Part shown: in pieces, positions 45,324-53,936 of the stretch
Numbering within the stretch: the stretch's first letter is position 1
Layout of the letters: every line of letters starts with the position of its first letter
DNA from: Terrabacter sp. MAHUQ-38
GTDB lineage: Bacteria > Actinomycetota > Actinomycetes > Actinomycetales > Dermatophilaceae
Direction: 5' to 3'
Assembly: GCF_014518425.1 (NCBI RefSeq)
Contig: NZ_JACVCU010000001.1
Span: forward strand, 1,240,001 to 1,304,000
Length of the DNA stretch: 64,000 bases
Notes under the pieces: model-generated
Told to the model about the DNA's origin: nothing
Database searches by the model: none
What the model saw: only the letters and a program-made list of their open reading frames with translations
Position numbers and translations under genes: made by a program

Positions 45324-45390
45324 TTGACACGGCGACCGGGGGCCGACATTCTCTGTTTGTTGTTGAAGGTTTCTGGTGGTGGATGTTCGA
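45324..45390 (+). promoter_or_regulatory. Promoter/operator region of the galactoside ABC transporter operon
   Basis: A consensus TTGACA (-35) lies at 45324-45329, followed about 17 bp on by a poor -10 (CATTCT, 45347-45352). Downstream, TGTTCGA at 45384-45390 (inside GGATGTTCGAATCC) repeats the half-site found before the divergent beta-galactosidase, in the same orientation relative to its gene and 50 bp before the ATG. This position suits repression by the DeoR protein. Confidence 0.45.
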
Positions 45391-45439
45391 ATCCGTCGCC
45401 AACGACAACACCCCCGGCACAGCGTCAAAGGAGACCGCA

Positions 45440-46789
45440 ATGACCCGCCCCATGAGTGAGGCCGAGTACCTCGCCCGCATGGTTCCCCCCTCCGTCCGCG
45501 GCGTCGACCGTCGGACCCTGCTGCGAGGCGCCCTCGGTGTCGGCGCCCTCCTCGGAGCCGGTGGCCTGGCCGCCTGCGGCAGCGGCGACACCGGCACCTC
45601 GGGCGTTCCGACCGGCGCCGTGACCGGCACCGTGAGCGTCGGCTCCAACGCGTCGGACGCCGTCCCGAAGGCCGCCGTCAAGGCGTACATGGACGCCTTC
45701 TCGAAGGCCAACCCCGGCACGACGGTCAAGATCAACACCGTCGACCACAACACGTTCCAGGAGAACATCAACAACTACCTGCAGGGCTCGCCCGACGACG
45801 TCTTCACGTGGTTCGCCGGCTACCGCATGCAGTTCTTCGCCGAGAAGGGCCTCGTCGGCGACATCTCCGACGTCTGGGCCAAGATCACCGGCATGAGCGA
45901 CGCGCTCAAGAAGGCGTCGACGGGCGCCGACGGCAAGCAGTACTTCGTGCCGATCACGAACTACCCGTGGGCCGTGTTCTACCGCAAGAGCCTCTGGGAG
46001 CAGCGTGGCTACGAGGTGCCGAAGACGCTCGACGACCTGAAGACCCTGGGCGCCAAGATGCAGAAGGACGGCATCGCCCCGATCGCCTTCGGCGACAAGG
46101 ACGGCTGGCCCGCGATGGGCACGTTCGACCAGCTCAACCTGCGCGTCAACGGCTACGACTTCCACGTCAGCCTCATGGCCGGCAAGGAGTCGTGGACCGA
46201 CCCCAAGGTCAAGAAGGTCTTCGACACGTGGGCCGGCATCCTCCCGCTCCACCAGCCCGACTCGCTCGGCCGCACGTGGCAGGAGGCGGCACAGTCACTC
46301 CAGCAGAAGAAGTCCGGCATGTACGTCCTCGGCTCGTTCGTCGCCCAGCAGTTCGGCAAGGACGAGCAGGACGACCTCGACTTCTTCACCTTCCCGGAGG
46401 TCGACTCGACGATCGGCACCGACGCCATCGAGGCGCCGATCGACGGCTACATGATGAGCGCCCGCCCCAAGAACGAGGCCGCCGCCAAGAAGCTGCTGCA
46501 CTACATCTCTGAGCCCGAGGCCCAGCTGCTCTCGCTCAAGGCCGACCCGAGCGTCATCGCGACGAACGAGACGGCCGACCAGAGCGGCTACACGGCCCTG
46601 CAGAAGAAGTCCGCCGAGTACGTGAAGTCGGCCAAGTCCATCGCGCAGTTCATGGACCGCGACACCCGCCCCGACTTCGCGTCGACCGTGATGATCCCGG
46701 CCATCCAGGACTTCATCAAGAACCCGAAGGACATCGACGGGCTCTGCACCAAGATCGAGGCCCAGAAGAAGAGCATCTTCGCTTCCTGA
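45440..46789 (+). CDS. ABC sugar-binding lipoprotein (Tat-exported)
   Basis: Extracellular solute-binding protein (family 1) of 449 residues, the recognition subunit of a galactoside importer. The signal peptide has a twin-arginine start (VDRRTLLRGALG, Arg24-Arg25) and a lipobox LAAC with Cys46, so it is Tat-exported and lipid-anchored. The mature domain follows the MalE-like fold (AYMDAFSKANPGTTVKI, LPHYLQGSPDDVFTWFAGYR-like segment and the late EAPIDGYMMSARPKNEAAAKKLL). AAAGGAGA precedes ATG 45440. Followed by two permease genes and an alpha-galactosidase, which suggests raffinose- or melibiose-type sugars. Confidence 0.93.
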   Translation: MTRPMSEAEYLARMVPPSVRGVDRRTLLRGALGVGALLGAGGLAACGSGDTGTSGVPTGAVTGTVSVGSNASDAVPKAAVKAYMDAFSKANPGTTVKINTVDHNTFQENINNYLQGSPDDVFTWFAGYRMQFFAEKGLVGDISDVWAKITGMSDALKKASTGADGKQYFVPITNYPWAVFYRKSLWEQRGYEVPKTLDDLKTLGAKMQKDGIAPIAFGDKDGWPAMGTFDQLNLRVNGYDFHVSLMAGKESWTDPKVKKVFDTWAGILPLHQPDSLGRTWQEAAQSLQQKKSGMYVLGSFVAQQFGKDEQDDLDFFTFPEVDSTIGTDAIEAPIDGYMMSARPKNEAAAKKLLHYISEPEAQLLSLKADPSVIATNETADQSGYTALQKKSAEYVKSAKSIAQFMDRDTRPDFASTVMIPAIQDFIKNPKDIDGLCTKIEAQKKSIFAS

Positions 46790-46803
46790 GGAGGCACCTC
46801 GCC

Positions 46804-47697
46804 ATGTCGAGCAAAAGCAAGTACAGAGGAATCGACCAGCTCTCCGCCCGCGACAAGGTCGTGGTCGCGGCCATGGTGGTCGTGCCGACCCTCATCGTCC
46901 TGTGGCTCGTGTGGCTCCCGGCGATCGGCTCGGTCCTGCTCTCCTTCACCAACTGGGACGGGATCGGGCCGATCTCCTCGATCAAGTCGGTCGGCCTGCA
47001 GAACTACAAGGACATCGCGACGATCTACCCGCCGTTCTGGCCGGCGATCCAGCACAACCTCATCTGGCTCGCGGTGATGTTCTTCGTCGCGACACCGATC
47101 GGCATGCTCTTCGCGGTCCTCATCGACCGCGGGGTGACGGGCACGCGGTTCTACCAGACGAGCATCTACCTGCCGGTCGTGCTGTCCCTGGCCCTCATCG
47201 GCTTCATCTGGCAGCTCATCTACTCGCGTGACCAGGGCCTGCTCAACGCGATCACGGGTGGCACGACCGACTGGTACGGCGACCCGGACGTCAACCTGTG
47301 GGCGGCCTTGGTCGCCGCGAGCTGGCGGCACTCGGGCTACATCATGCTGCTCTACCTGGCCGGGCTGAAGGGCGTCGACCCGTCGCTGCGCGAGGCGGCG
47401 AAGATCGACGGCGCGAGCGAGACGACGACGTTCTTCCGGGTCGTCTTCCCGGTGATGCGACCGATCAACATCATCGTCCTCGTCGTCACGTTCATCGAGT
47501 CGCTGCGCGCCTTCGACCTCGTGTGGGTCATCAACAAGGGCCGCAACGGACTCGAGCTCATCTCGACCCTCGTCACCCAGAACGTGGTCGGGGAGGCGAG
47601 TCGCATCGGCTTCGGATCGGCGCTCGCGACGATCATGCTGCTCATCTCGAGCGTGCTCGTCTTCTTCTACCTGCGCATCGCCATGAAGGAGGACTGA
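46804..47697 (+). CDS. ABC sugar transporter permease (MalF/UgpA type)
   Basis: Inner-membrane permease of 297 residues with six helices. The EAA loop that docks the ATPase is DPSLREAAKIDGASETTTFFRVVFPVMRP. N-terminal basic segment SKSKYRGIDQLSARDKVV is unusual but short. GAGG lies upstream of ATG 46804. It pairs with the next permease and the preceding lipoprotein. No ATP-binding subunit gene is in the operon, as is common for actinobacterial CUT1 importers that share one ATPase (MsiK). Confidence 0.93.
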   Translation: MSSKSKYRGIDQLSARDKVVVAAMVVVPTLIVLWLVWLPAIGSVLLSFTNWDGIGPISSIKSVGLQNYKDIATIYPPFWPAIQHNLIWLAVMFFVATPIGMLFAVLIDRGVTGTRFYQTSIYLPVVLSLALIGFIWQLIYSRDQGLLNAITGGTTDWYGDPDVNLWAALVAASWRHSGYIMLLYLAGLKGVDPSLREAAKIDGASETTTFFRVVFPVMRPINIIVLVVTFIESLRAFDLVWVINKGRNGLELISTLVTQNVVGEASRIGFGSALATIMLLISSVLVFFYLRIAMKED

Positions 47698-47699
47698 CC

Positions 47700-48617
47700 A
47701 TGTCCCTCACCGCCAACCCGGTCGAGGAGCGCGAGAAGCTGCTGCTCAAGCCGCGCGAGGGAGGCCCGCGGTCCGGGCGCCGCTGGTTCCTCCCGCTGGT
47801 CCTGACGCTCGTCTCGCTGATCTGGCTCTTCCCCCTGCTGCTCGCGCTCGTCAACTCGTTCCGCGACTACGCGTTCACGGCGCAGCACGGCTACATCTCG
47901 TGGGGCGGCTTCACGCTCGACAACTACAAGAACGCCTGGGAGCAGGGCGACTTCGGCCTGCACTTCTGGAACTCGGCGATCATCACGGTCCCAGCCGTGC
48001 TCCTCACCCTGTTCCTGTCCTCCTGCGTCGCCTTCGTCGTCGCGCGCTTCTCGTGGAAGCTCAACCTCGCCCTGCTCGGCTTCTTCATGGCGGCCAACCT
48101 GCTGCCGCCGCAGGCCCTGCTCATCCCGGTCTACCGGATGTTCCGGTCGATCGAGGTGCCGTTCTGGTTCAGCGAGTCGGGCACGCTGCTCAACAGCTTC
48201 CAGGGGCTGATCCTCGTCAACGTCGCCTTCCAGACGGGGTTCTGCGCCTTCGTGCTCAGCAACTACATGAAGGCGCTGCCGAAGGAGCTCTACGAGTCGG
48301 CCGTCATCGACGGGGCGAGCGTGACGCGGCAGTTCTTCCAGATCACCCTGCCGCTGTGCCGGCCGGCGCTGGCCGCCCTCGCGGTGCTCCAGACGACGTG
48401 GATCTACAACGAGTTCTTCTGGGCCACGGTGCTGCTCCAGCAGGGTGACAAGTTCCCGGTGACGAGCTCGCTGAACAACCTGCGGGGCCAGTTCTTCACC
48501 GACAACAACCTGGTGGCCGCGGGGTCGATGATCATCGCCATCCCGACCCTGGTCATCTTCTTCGTGCTCCAACGACACTTCGTGGCCGGACTGACGCTCG
48601 GCGCGACCAAGGGATGA
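47700..48617 (+). CDS. ABC sugar transporter permease (MalG/UgpE type)
   Basis: Second permease of the importer, 305 residues, six helices (first: WFLPLVLTLVSLIWLFPLLLALV). The EAA loop is LYESAVIDGASVTRQFFQITLPLCRP, and the C-terminal VLQRHFVAGLTLGATKG is the hallmark ending of MalG-type proteins. ATG 47700 lies 2 nt after the preceding stop. The next gene, alpha-galactosidase, begins 1 nt after its stop. Confidence 0.94.
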   Translation: MSLTANPVEEREKLLLKPREGGPRSGRRWFLPLVLTLVSLIWLFPLLLALVNSFRDYAFTAQHGYISWGGFTLDNYKNAWEQGDFGLHFWNSAIITVPAVLLTLFLSSCVAFVVARFSWKLNLALLGFFMAANLLPPQALLIPVYRMFRSIEVPFWFSESGTLLNSFQGLILVNVAFQTGFCAFVLSNYMKALPKELYESAVIDGASVTRQFFQITLPLCRPALAALAVLQTTWIYNEFFWATVLLQQGDKFPVTSSLNNLRGQFFTDNNLVAAGSMIIAIPTLVIFFVLQRHFVAGLTLGATKG

Positions 48618-48618
48618 C

Positions 48619-50817
48619 GTGACCGAGACCGCTCGCAAGGCTCCGCCCACCGTCCACATCGAGTCCGCCGGGACCGCGCTCGTTCTCGAGCCGCGGCCCG
48701 GCGGCTCGGGCCTGCCGGAGGTGCTGCACTGGGGGGCGAACCTCCCGGGCGGCGCCGCGGCATACGACGCGCTCGCGCTGGCGACCTCGCCTCCGGTCCA
48801 GCACAGCGCGTTCGACGAGCCGTGGCCGCTCACGGTGCTGCCGGGGGAGGCGGACGGCTGGTCGGGCACGCCCGGCTGGGCCGGCCATCGCGGTGGGGCC
48901 GCCGGCGCGGTCCGCTGGCGCGACGTGACCTGCGAGGCCGCGGACGGCGCGATCGTCACCCGCGCCCGCTCGACGAGCGGCGTCGACCTCACGCTGCGCC
49001 ACGCCCTCGACGAGCACGGCGTCCTGCGCGTCGACGCCTCCGTCACGAACACCAGCGACGACCAGGCTCCCCTCGACGTCGCCGCCCTGCGGGCGATCCT
49101 GCCGCTGCCGACGCGTGCCGACGAGGTCCTCGACCTGACCGGGCGCTGGTGCCGCGAGCGGTCGCCGCAGCGCAGCCGCCTCGACCACGGCACCCACCTG
49201 CGCGCGTCCCGTCGCGGCCGCACCGGGCACGACGCGACGCTCCTGCTCATGGCCGGCACGACCGGCTTCACGTGGGGCTCGGGCGAGGTCTGGGCCGTGC
49301 ACACCGCGTGGAGCGGCAACCACGAGCACCTCGTCGAGTCGCTCCCGGAGGGCGCCGGCCGGCACCACGCCGTCCTCGGCGGCGGTGAGCTGCTGGCGCC
49401 CGGCGAGGTGCGCCTCGCCCCCGGGGAGTCGTATGCCGCCCCGACGGTCGTCTTCCTCCACGCGACGGACGGCCTCGACGGCCTCTCGCGACGGTTGCAC
49501 CGCACGCTCCGCTCGCGCGCCGGGCACCCGTCGCGCCCGCGGCCCGTCGTGCTCAACACGTGGGAGGCGGTCTACATGCAGACCGACCTCGACCACCTCA
49601 AGGCGCTCGCCGACACAGCCGCCCGCATCGGCGTCGAGCGGTTCGTCCTCGACGACGGCTGGTTCGGCGGCCGGCGCACCGACAGGGTCGGTCTGGGCGA
49701 CTGGGTCGTCTCCGACGAGGTGTGGCCCGACGGGCTCGCGCCGCTCGTCGACCACGTCAAGGGGCTCGGCCTCGAGTTCGGGCTGTGGTTCGAGCCCGAG
49801 ATGGTCAACGAGGACAGCGACCTCGTGCGCGCGCACCCCGACTGGGTGCTGCGCCCGGCCGACGGCTCGCCGCGCGAGTGGCGCTTCCAGCAGCTCATCG
49901 ACCTGACGAACGACGACGCCCGGGGAGAGCTCCTCGAGAGGATCAGCGGGCTCGTCGCCGAGTACGGCATCGCCTACATCAAGTGGGACCACAACCGCGA
50001 CCTGCACGAGGCGGTCCACACCGTCGAGGTCGACGGCCGCCGGGTCGTCGACGCGCCCGCGGTCCACACGCACACGCTCGCCTTCTACCGCCTCCTCGAC
50101 GACCTCCGGGCGCGTCACCCGGAGCTCGAGATCGAGTCGTGCAGCAGCGGCGGCGCCCGGGTCGACCTCGGCGTGCTCGACCGCACCGACCGCATCTGGA
50201 CGAGTGACTGCAACGACGCCCTCGAGCGGGCGAACATCCAGCGCTGGACCAGCCTGCTCGTGCCCGCCGAGCTCATGGGCACGCACATCGGGCCGGAGCA
50301 CGCGCACACGACGCACCGTGCGGTCGACCTCGGCTTCCGCATGCTCATGGCGCTGCAGGGCCATCCCGGCCTCGAGTGGGACGTCGCCCGCTGCACCGAG
50401 GAGGAGCTCGCGAGCCTCACGGAGTGGACGGCGCTCGCCCGCGAGCTGCGACCGCTGCTGCACTCGGGCGACCTCGTGCGCTCGGAGACGCCCGACGGGA
50501 CCGTCCTCGTGACCGGCACCGTCGACGCCGACCTCAGCCGGGCGGCGTACACCGTCGCCCGCCTCGTCACGGGTCGCGACGCCATGACGGGGGCGGTCCC
50601 GCTACCGGGGCTCGACCCCACGCGCACGTATGCCGTCCGCGTCCGTCCGGAGGCGGGCCTGCCAGCCGTGGTGCAGGTGGCCTCACCGGCGTGGTGGGAG
50701 TCCGCACTCTCGCCCGACGGGCTCGTCGTCCCGGGCTCGGTGCTGACAGGCGTCGGACTCCAGGTGCCGCTCATCGGTCCGGCCCAGGGCTACCTCCTCG
50801 ACGTCCGCGCCGTCTGA
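48619..50817 (+). CDS. GH36 alpha-galactosidase
   Basis: Cytoplasmic alpha-galactosidase of 732 residues (no signal peptide). N-terminal beta-supersandwich (1-310), then a TIM barrel with the nucleophile Asp457 in AYIKWDHNRD and the acid/base Asp530 in IWTSDCNDALER, both conserved GH36 positions. FVLDDGWFGGRRTD and WFEPEMVNEDSDL are further family motifs; the C-terminal beta domain ends at 50817. GTG 48619 follows directly after the permease stop. With the importer it would cleave alpha-1,6-galactose from melibiose or raffinose-type sugars, feeding GalK and GalT. Confidence 0.95.
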   Translation: MTETARKAPPTVHIESAGTALVLEPRPGGSGLPEVLHWGANLPGGAAAYDALALATSPPVQHSAFDEPWPLTVLPGEADGWSGTPGWAGHRGGAAGAVRWRDVTCEAADGAIVTRARSTSGVDLTLRHALDEHGVLRVDASVTNTSDDQAPLDVAALRAILPLPTRADEVLDLTGRWCRERSPQRSRLDHGTHLRASRRGRTGHDATLLLMAGTTGFTWGSGEVWAVHTAWSGNHEHLVESLPEGAGRHHAVLGGGELLAPGEVRLAPGESYAAPTVVFLHATDGLDGLSRRLHRTLRSRAGHPSRPRPVVLNTWEAVYMQTDLDHLKALADTAARIGVERFVLDDGWFGGRRTDRVGLGDWVVSDEVWPDGLAPLVDHVKGLGLEFGLWFEPEMVNEDSDLVRAHPDWVLRPADGSPREWRFQQLIDLTNDDARGELLERISGLVAEYGIAYIKWDHNRDLHEAVHTVEVDGRRVVDAPAVHTHTLAFYRLLDDLRARHPELEIESCSSGGARVDLGVLDRTDRIWTSDCNDALERANIQRWTSLLVPAELMGTHIGPEHAHTTHRAVDLGFRMLMALQGHPGLEWDVARCTEEELASLTEWTALARELRPLLHSGDLVRSETPDGTVLVTGTVDADLSRAAYTVARLVTGRDAMTGAVPLPGLDPTRTYAVRVRPEAGLPAVVQVASPAWWESALSPDGLVVPGSVLTGVGLQVPLIGPAQGYLLDVRAV

Positions 50818-50819
50818 GC

Positions 50820-50848
50820 CTGCCGCGGTCGCTGCGGGTCAGCGGCAG
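50820..50848. terminator. Possible bidirectional terminator
   Basis: CTGCCGC (50820-50826) pairs with GCGGCAG (50842-50848), 7 bp around a 15-nt loop, between the convergent alpha-galactosidase and Fur-family genes; the right arm lies in the last codons of the latter. Confidence 0.4.
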
Positions 50849-51312
50849 TCGGCGCACGTGCCGAGCAGGGCGGCGTGGCCGGTGTCGAGGACGAAGCCGA
50901 GCTCGTCGAGGAGGCGCCGTGCCACCCCGTCGAACGTGTCGGGCGGGACGTCGAGCACCCGCCCGCAGACATGGCACTGCACGTGGCCGTGGTGCCCGTG
51001 GTGGTTCACCGGCGGCTCGGCCAGGTGGTAGACGGTCGCCGACCCGCCGAGGTGGACGTGCGAGAGCACCCCGGTCTCGGCGAGCGAGGTCAGCGTGCGG
51101 TAGACGGTGGCCCGGTGGACCGACGGCTCGACCTCGGCCACCCGGGCCCCGATCTGCTCGGCCGTCAGGTGCTCGTCGGCGAGGTCGGCGGCGTCGACGA
51201 CGCGCAGGACGGCATACCGCGCGGGGGTGACCCGCTCGCCCGCCGACCTGAGCCGGGACACGGCATCGGCCACGCGCGGACTCTCGTGGGAGGCCTCGGG
51301 ACTGGGGGTCAC
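50839..51312 (-). CDS. Fur-family metal-responsive repressor
   Basis: Fur/Zur-type regulator of 157 residues. Winged helix: RVTPARYAVLRVVDAADLADEHLTAEQIGARVAE then VHRATVYRTLTSLAETGVL. The dimerisation and metal domain holds NHHGHHGHVQCHVCGRVLDV and the C-terminal CADC, giving the two CxxC pairs of the structural zinc site. The His-rich loop is typical of Zur/Fur regulatory sites. Start is GTG 51312; an upstream ATG at 51354 would overlap the divergent tdh gene. The tdh start at 51345 is only 32 bp away. Metal specificity is undetermined. Confidence 0.9.
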   Translation of the reverse strand: MTPSPEASHESPRVADAVSRLRSAGERVTPARYAVLRVVDAADLADEHLTAEQIGARVAEVEPSVHRATVYRTLTSLAETGVLSHVHLGGSATVYHLAEPPVNHHGHHGHVQCHVCGRVLDVPPDTFDGVARRLLDELGFVLDTGHAALLGTCADCR

Positions 51313-51344
51313 GACCCCATTATCGGCAGTGGCAGACTCTCCCC

Positions 51345-52382
51345 GTGCGTGCACTCACCAAGCTGACCGCAGGCCCCGGCCTGGAGCTGCTCGACCGACC
51401 GGAGCCTGTGTGCGGCCCGGCGGAGGTCAAGATCCGCGTGCTGCGTGCCGGGATCTGCGGCACCGACCTGCACCTCGCGGAGTGGGACGACTGGGCCGAG
51501 GCGACGGTGAAGCCGCCGCTCGTCATCGGGCACGAGTTCTACGGCGAGGTCGTCGAGGTCGGCGAGGACGTCACGGGCCTCTCGGTCGGCGACCGGGCGT
51601 CGGGGGAGGGTCACATCGTGTGCGGCCGGTGCCGCAACTGCCGTGCCGGGCGCCGCCACCTCTGCATCCGCACGCAGGGCATCGGCGTCAACCGCGACGG
51701 CGCGTTCGCCGACTACGTCGTCATCCCGGCGAGCAACGCCTGGGTGCAGCCCGCCGACCTCGACCCCGACCTCGGCGCCGTCTTCGACCCGCTCGGCAAC
51801 GCGACCCACACGGCCCTGCAGTGGCCGATGGTCGGCGAGGACGTCGTCATCACCGGTGCGGGCCCCATCGGCGTCATGGCGGCCGCGATCGCCCGGCACG
51901 CGGGCGCCCGCTACGTCGTCGTCACCGACGCGAGCGACTACCGCCTCACCCTCGCCGAGCACGCGGGGGCCGACCTCACGATCAACGTCACGCGTGAGAG
52001 CCTCGCCGACGCGCAGGCTCACCTCGGCATGAAGGAGGGCTTCGACATCGGCCTCGAGATGTCGGGTGCCGCCCCGGCGGTGACGGACCTGATCGCGAAC
52101 ATGAACCACGGCGGACGCATCGCGCTGCTCGGCCTCCCGCACCACTCGTACGAGCTCGACTGGGGCAAGGTCATCACGCACATGATCACGCTCAAGGGCA
52201 TCTACGGCCGCGAGATGTACGACACCTGGTACGCCATGTCCCAGATGATCGCGACGTCCGAACGCTTCCGCTCCGCCGTCAGCCAGGTCATCACGCACCG
52301 CTTCCCCGCCGAACAGTGGGAGGAGGCCTTCGAGACCGCGAGATCCGGCCAGTGCGGCAAGGTCGTCCTCGACTGGAGCTGA
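51345..52382 (+). CDS. tdh: L-threonine 3-dehydrogenase
   Basis: Oxidises L-threonine to 2-amino-3-ketobutyrate with NAD+. The 345-residue zinc MDR protein has catalytic zinc ligands in AGICGTDLHL and GHEFYGEVVEVG, four structural-zinc cysteines in CGRCRNCRAGRRHLC, nucleotide motif TGAGPIGVMAAAIARHAG, and the Tdh-specific stretch LKGIYGREMYDTWYAM. The C-terminus (GQCGKVVLDWS) also matches. GTG 51345. The next enzyme in the pathway, Kbl, is encoded about 3 kb downstream rather than next door. Confidence 0.95.
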   Translation: MRALTKLTAGPGLELLDRPEPVCGPAEVKIRVLRAGICGTDLHLAEWDDWAEATVKPPLVIGHEFYGEVVEVGEDVTGLSVGDRASGEGHIVCGRCRNCRAGRRHLCIRTQGIGVNRDGAFADYVVIPASNAWVQPADLDPDLGAVFDPLGNATHTALQWPMVGEDVVITGAGPIGVMAAAIARHAGARYVVVTDASDYRLTLAEHAGADLTINVTRESLADAQAHLGMKEGFDIGLEMSGAAPAVTDLIANMNHGGRIALLGLPHHSYELDWGKVITHMITLKGIYGREMYDTWYAMSQMIATSERFRSAVSQVITHRFPAEQWEEAFETARSGQCGKVVLDWS

Positions 52383-52393
52383 GAGGGTTCCGT

Positions 52394-53065
52394 ATGCCGT
52401 CCGCCCCTGACCCCAGCGCACGTCCCCGCCCGCTCGTCCTCCTCCACGGCCTCGGCCAGTCGCCGATCGTGTGGCAGGACTTCGTCTCGGCACTGGGCGC
52501 CGCGCGACCGATGAACGCGCCGTGGATGCGTGGGCTGCGGCCGAAGGACCCGGTCGGCTTCGACCTCGCGGCGGCGGCCGGAGGCCTCGCCGACGACCTG
52601 GACGTGCAGGGCATCAAGCGGGCCGACTTCCTCGGGGTGTCGGTCGGGGCGAGCGTCGCCCTGCGTCTCGCCGTCGAACGGCCCGAGCTCGTCGGGCGCC
52701 TCGTGCTCGGTGGTCCGCTCGTGCGTCCGTCGAAGGGCGCGCTGCGGATGCAGAAGCTCGCGATGCGGCTCGTGCCGGAGAGCAGGCTCGTCGACGCGGG
52801 CGTCTCCCGGCCTCGGATGCTGGCGGTGCTCGACGCGCTCAAGGGTTTCGACGGGACGGAGTCGCTGCGTCAGGTCTCGGCACCGACCCTCGTCGTCGCC
52901 GGCTCGAAGGACCGGGCCGGGCTCGCCGCGGCGCGGCAGTTCGTGTCGCTCATGGCGGCCGCGGAGCTGTCCGTCATCGACGGCGCGGGGCCGCTGCTCA
53001 ACACGGAGTCGGCGGCCGAGCTAGCCGACCTCACGAACACCTTTCTCGACGAGCCGGAACCGTGA
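52394..53065 (+). CDS. Alpha/beta-hydrolase-fold protein lacking the catalytic His
   Basis: Alpha/beta hydrolase fold protein of 223 residues. Oxyanion motif LLHGLGQSPIVW, nucleophile elbow GVSVGAS (Ser present) and acid region VVAGSKDRAGL (Asp) are all there. The place of the catalytic His, normally GAGHLLN, reads GAGPLLN, so the triad is incomplete unless another His substitutes. ATG 52394, inside a GTATGCCGTC repeat copy, 12 nt after tdh. The stop overlaps the next gene (GTGA). Likely operonic with tdh; function unclear. Confidence 0.8.
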   Translation: MPSAPDPSARPRPLVLLHGLGQSPIVWQDFVSALGAARPMNAPWMRGLRPKDPVGFDLAAAAGGLADDLDVQGIKRADFLGVSVGASVALRLAVERPELVGRLVLGGPLVRPSKGALRMQKLAMRLVPESRLVDAGVSRPRMLAVLDALKGFDGTESLRQVSAPTLVVAGSKDRAGLAAARQFVSLMAAAELSVIDGAGPLLNTESAAELADLTNTFLDEPEP

Positions 53066-53430
53066 GCGGGCGGGATGCCCCGGACGTCAACGCCAACGAC
53101 GTCCTCGCGTTCGCGGTGGAGGTGCTGGCCGTCGTGCTCCTCGCCGCCTGGGGGGCCACCCTCGGGACGACGCCGGCTGCCCACGTCCTCGGCGGTGTCC
53201 TCGTACCAGCAGCCGCGATCGTGGCGTGGAGCCTCTTCGCGGCGCCTCGCGCGGTCGTCCGGGTGTCCGCGCTCGCCGTCGCGACCAAGGTCCTCGTGCT
53301 CGGTGGCGCGGCCCTCGCGTCCTTCGCGGTGCTGCCGCCGGGGTGGGCGGTCACGGCGACGGTCGTCATCGTCGTCAACACCGTGCTCACGTGGATCGGG
53401 CCGTTCGCCCGCCCGCTCAGCAGAGGTTGA
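53062..53430 (+). CDS. YrdB/DUF2568-like membrane protein
   Basis: Small membrane protein of 122 residues with four helices: NDVLAFAVEVLAVVLLAAWG, VLGGVLVPAAAIVAWSLFAAP, VSALAVATKVLVLGGAALA and VTATVVIVVNTVLTWIG. The pattern N-D-x-L-A-F and W-x-L-F-A-A-P-R matches the YrdB (DUF2568) family. Start GTG 53062 overlaps the hydrolase stop (GTGA), so it is the third gene after tdh. Its 3' end overlaps the convergent lipoprotein gene by 14 nt. Function unknown. Confidence 0.8.
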   Translation: MSGRDAPDVNANDVLAFAVEVLAVVLLAAWGATLGTTPAAHVLGGVLVPAAAIVAWSLFAAPRAVVRVSALAVATKVLVLGGAALASFAVLPPGWAVTATVVIVVNTVLTWIGPFARPLSRG

Positions 53431-53794
53431 TGCCGCCGGCGTCGAGGAGCCTGGCGACGACCTTCTCGTCGGTCACGGCCGGGACCATCCAGTCCTTGCC
53501 GGCGACCGACTTGACGCCGGTCGTGCACTCGAAGGTGCTCACCCGGCGGTCGAGGTCGACGGCCTGGTCGTAGAAGGCGGCCTCTACCGGCTTTCCGCCG
53601 GACGTGCACGTGACCTTCCGGTCGGCGAGCGACCCGGTCGAGTCACCGCTCGACGGGCACACGATCTCGGCGACGAGCGCCCAGGCGGGGTGCGTCGCGG
53701 CCTCGGGCGAGTCGCTCGGCGAGCCGCCCCCGCAGGCGACGAGGGCGAGGGCGCTCGTCGCGGTGGCGCAGGCGAGGGTGAGGCGTCGGAGCAC
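53417..53794 (-). CDS. Small lipoprotein of unknown function
   Basis: Exported lipoprotein of 125 residues. Signal peptide RRLTLACATATSALALVAC with lipidated Cys21, followed by a Gly/Ser linker. The mature part has four further Cys (IVCPSSG, VTCTSGG, FECTTG and the C-terminal INLC), enough for two disulfides. I do not recognise the family. The last codons overlap the convergent YrdB-like gene. ATG 53794 has GGGACC upstream. Its own promoter would lie in 53795-53936, where I see no other gene. Confidence 0.7.
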   Translation of the reverse strand: MLRRLTLACATATSALALVACGGGSPSDSPEAATHPAWALVAEIVCPSSGDSTGSLADRKVTCTSGGKPVEAAFYDQAVDLDRRVSTFECTTGVKSVAGKDWMVPAVTDEKVVARLLDAGGINLC

Positions 53795-53936
53795 GAGAAC
53801 GGTCCCTGAGGGTGGGGGATGGAGGCGAGGGCGCGCCCGGGATACGGGCGCAAAACCCCGGCAACTCTAGACCTCAGGCAGGCACGGCTCCCACTCGGAG
53901 AGGCCGCGGCGCCTGCACGAGTGACAGAGTCAACAC

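Noticed and set aside
45331-45400. tRNA-like sequence: GGCGAC and GTCGCC ends with a T-loop-like GTTCGAATCC and trailing CCA-like bases
   Set aside because: Only 70 nt long, no D-arm or anticodon-arm pairing, and the T-stem does not pair properly. It is better explained as part of the promoter/operator region of the ABC transporter operon.
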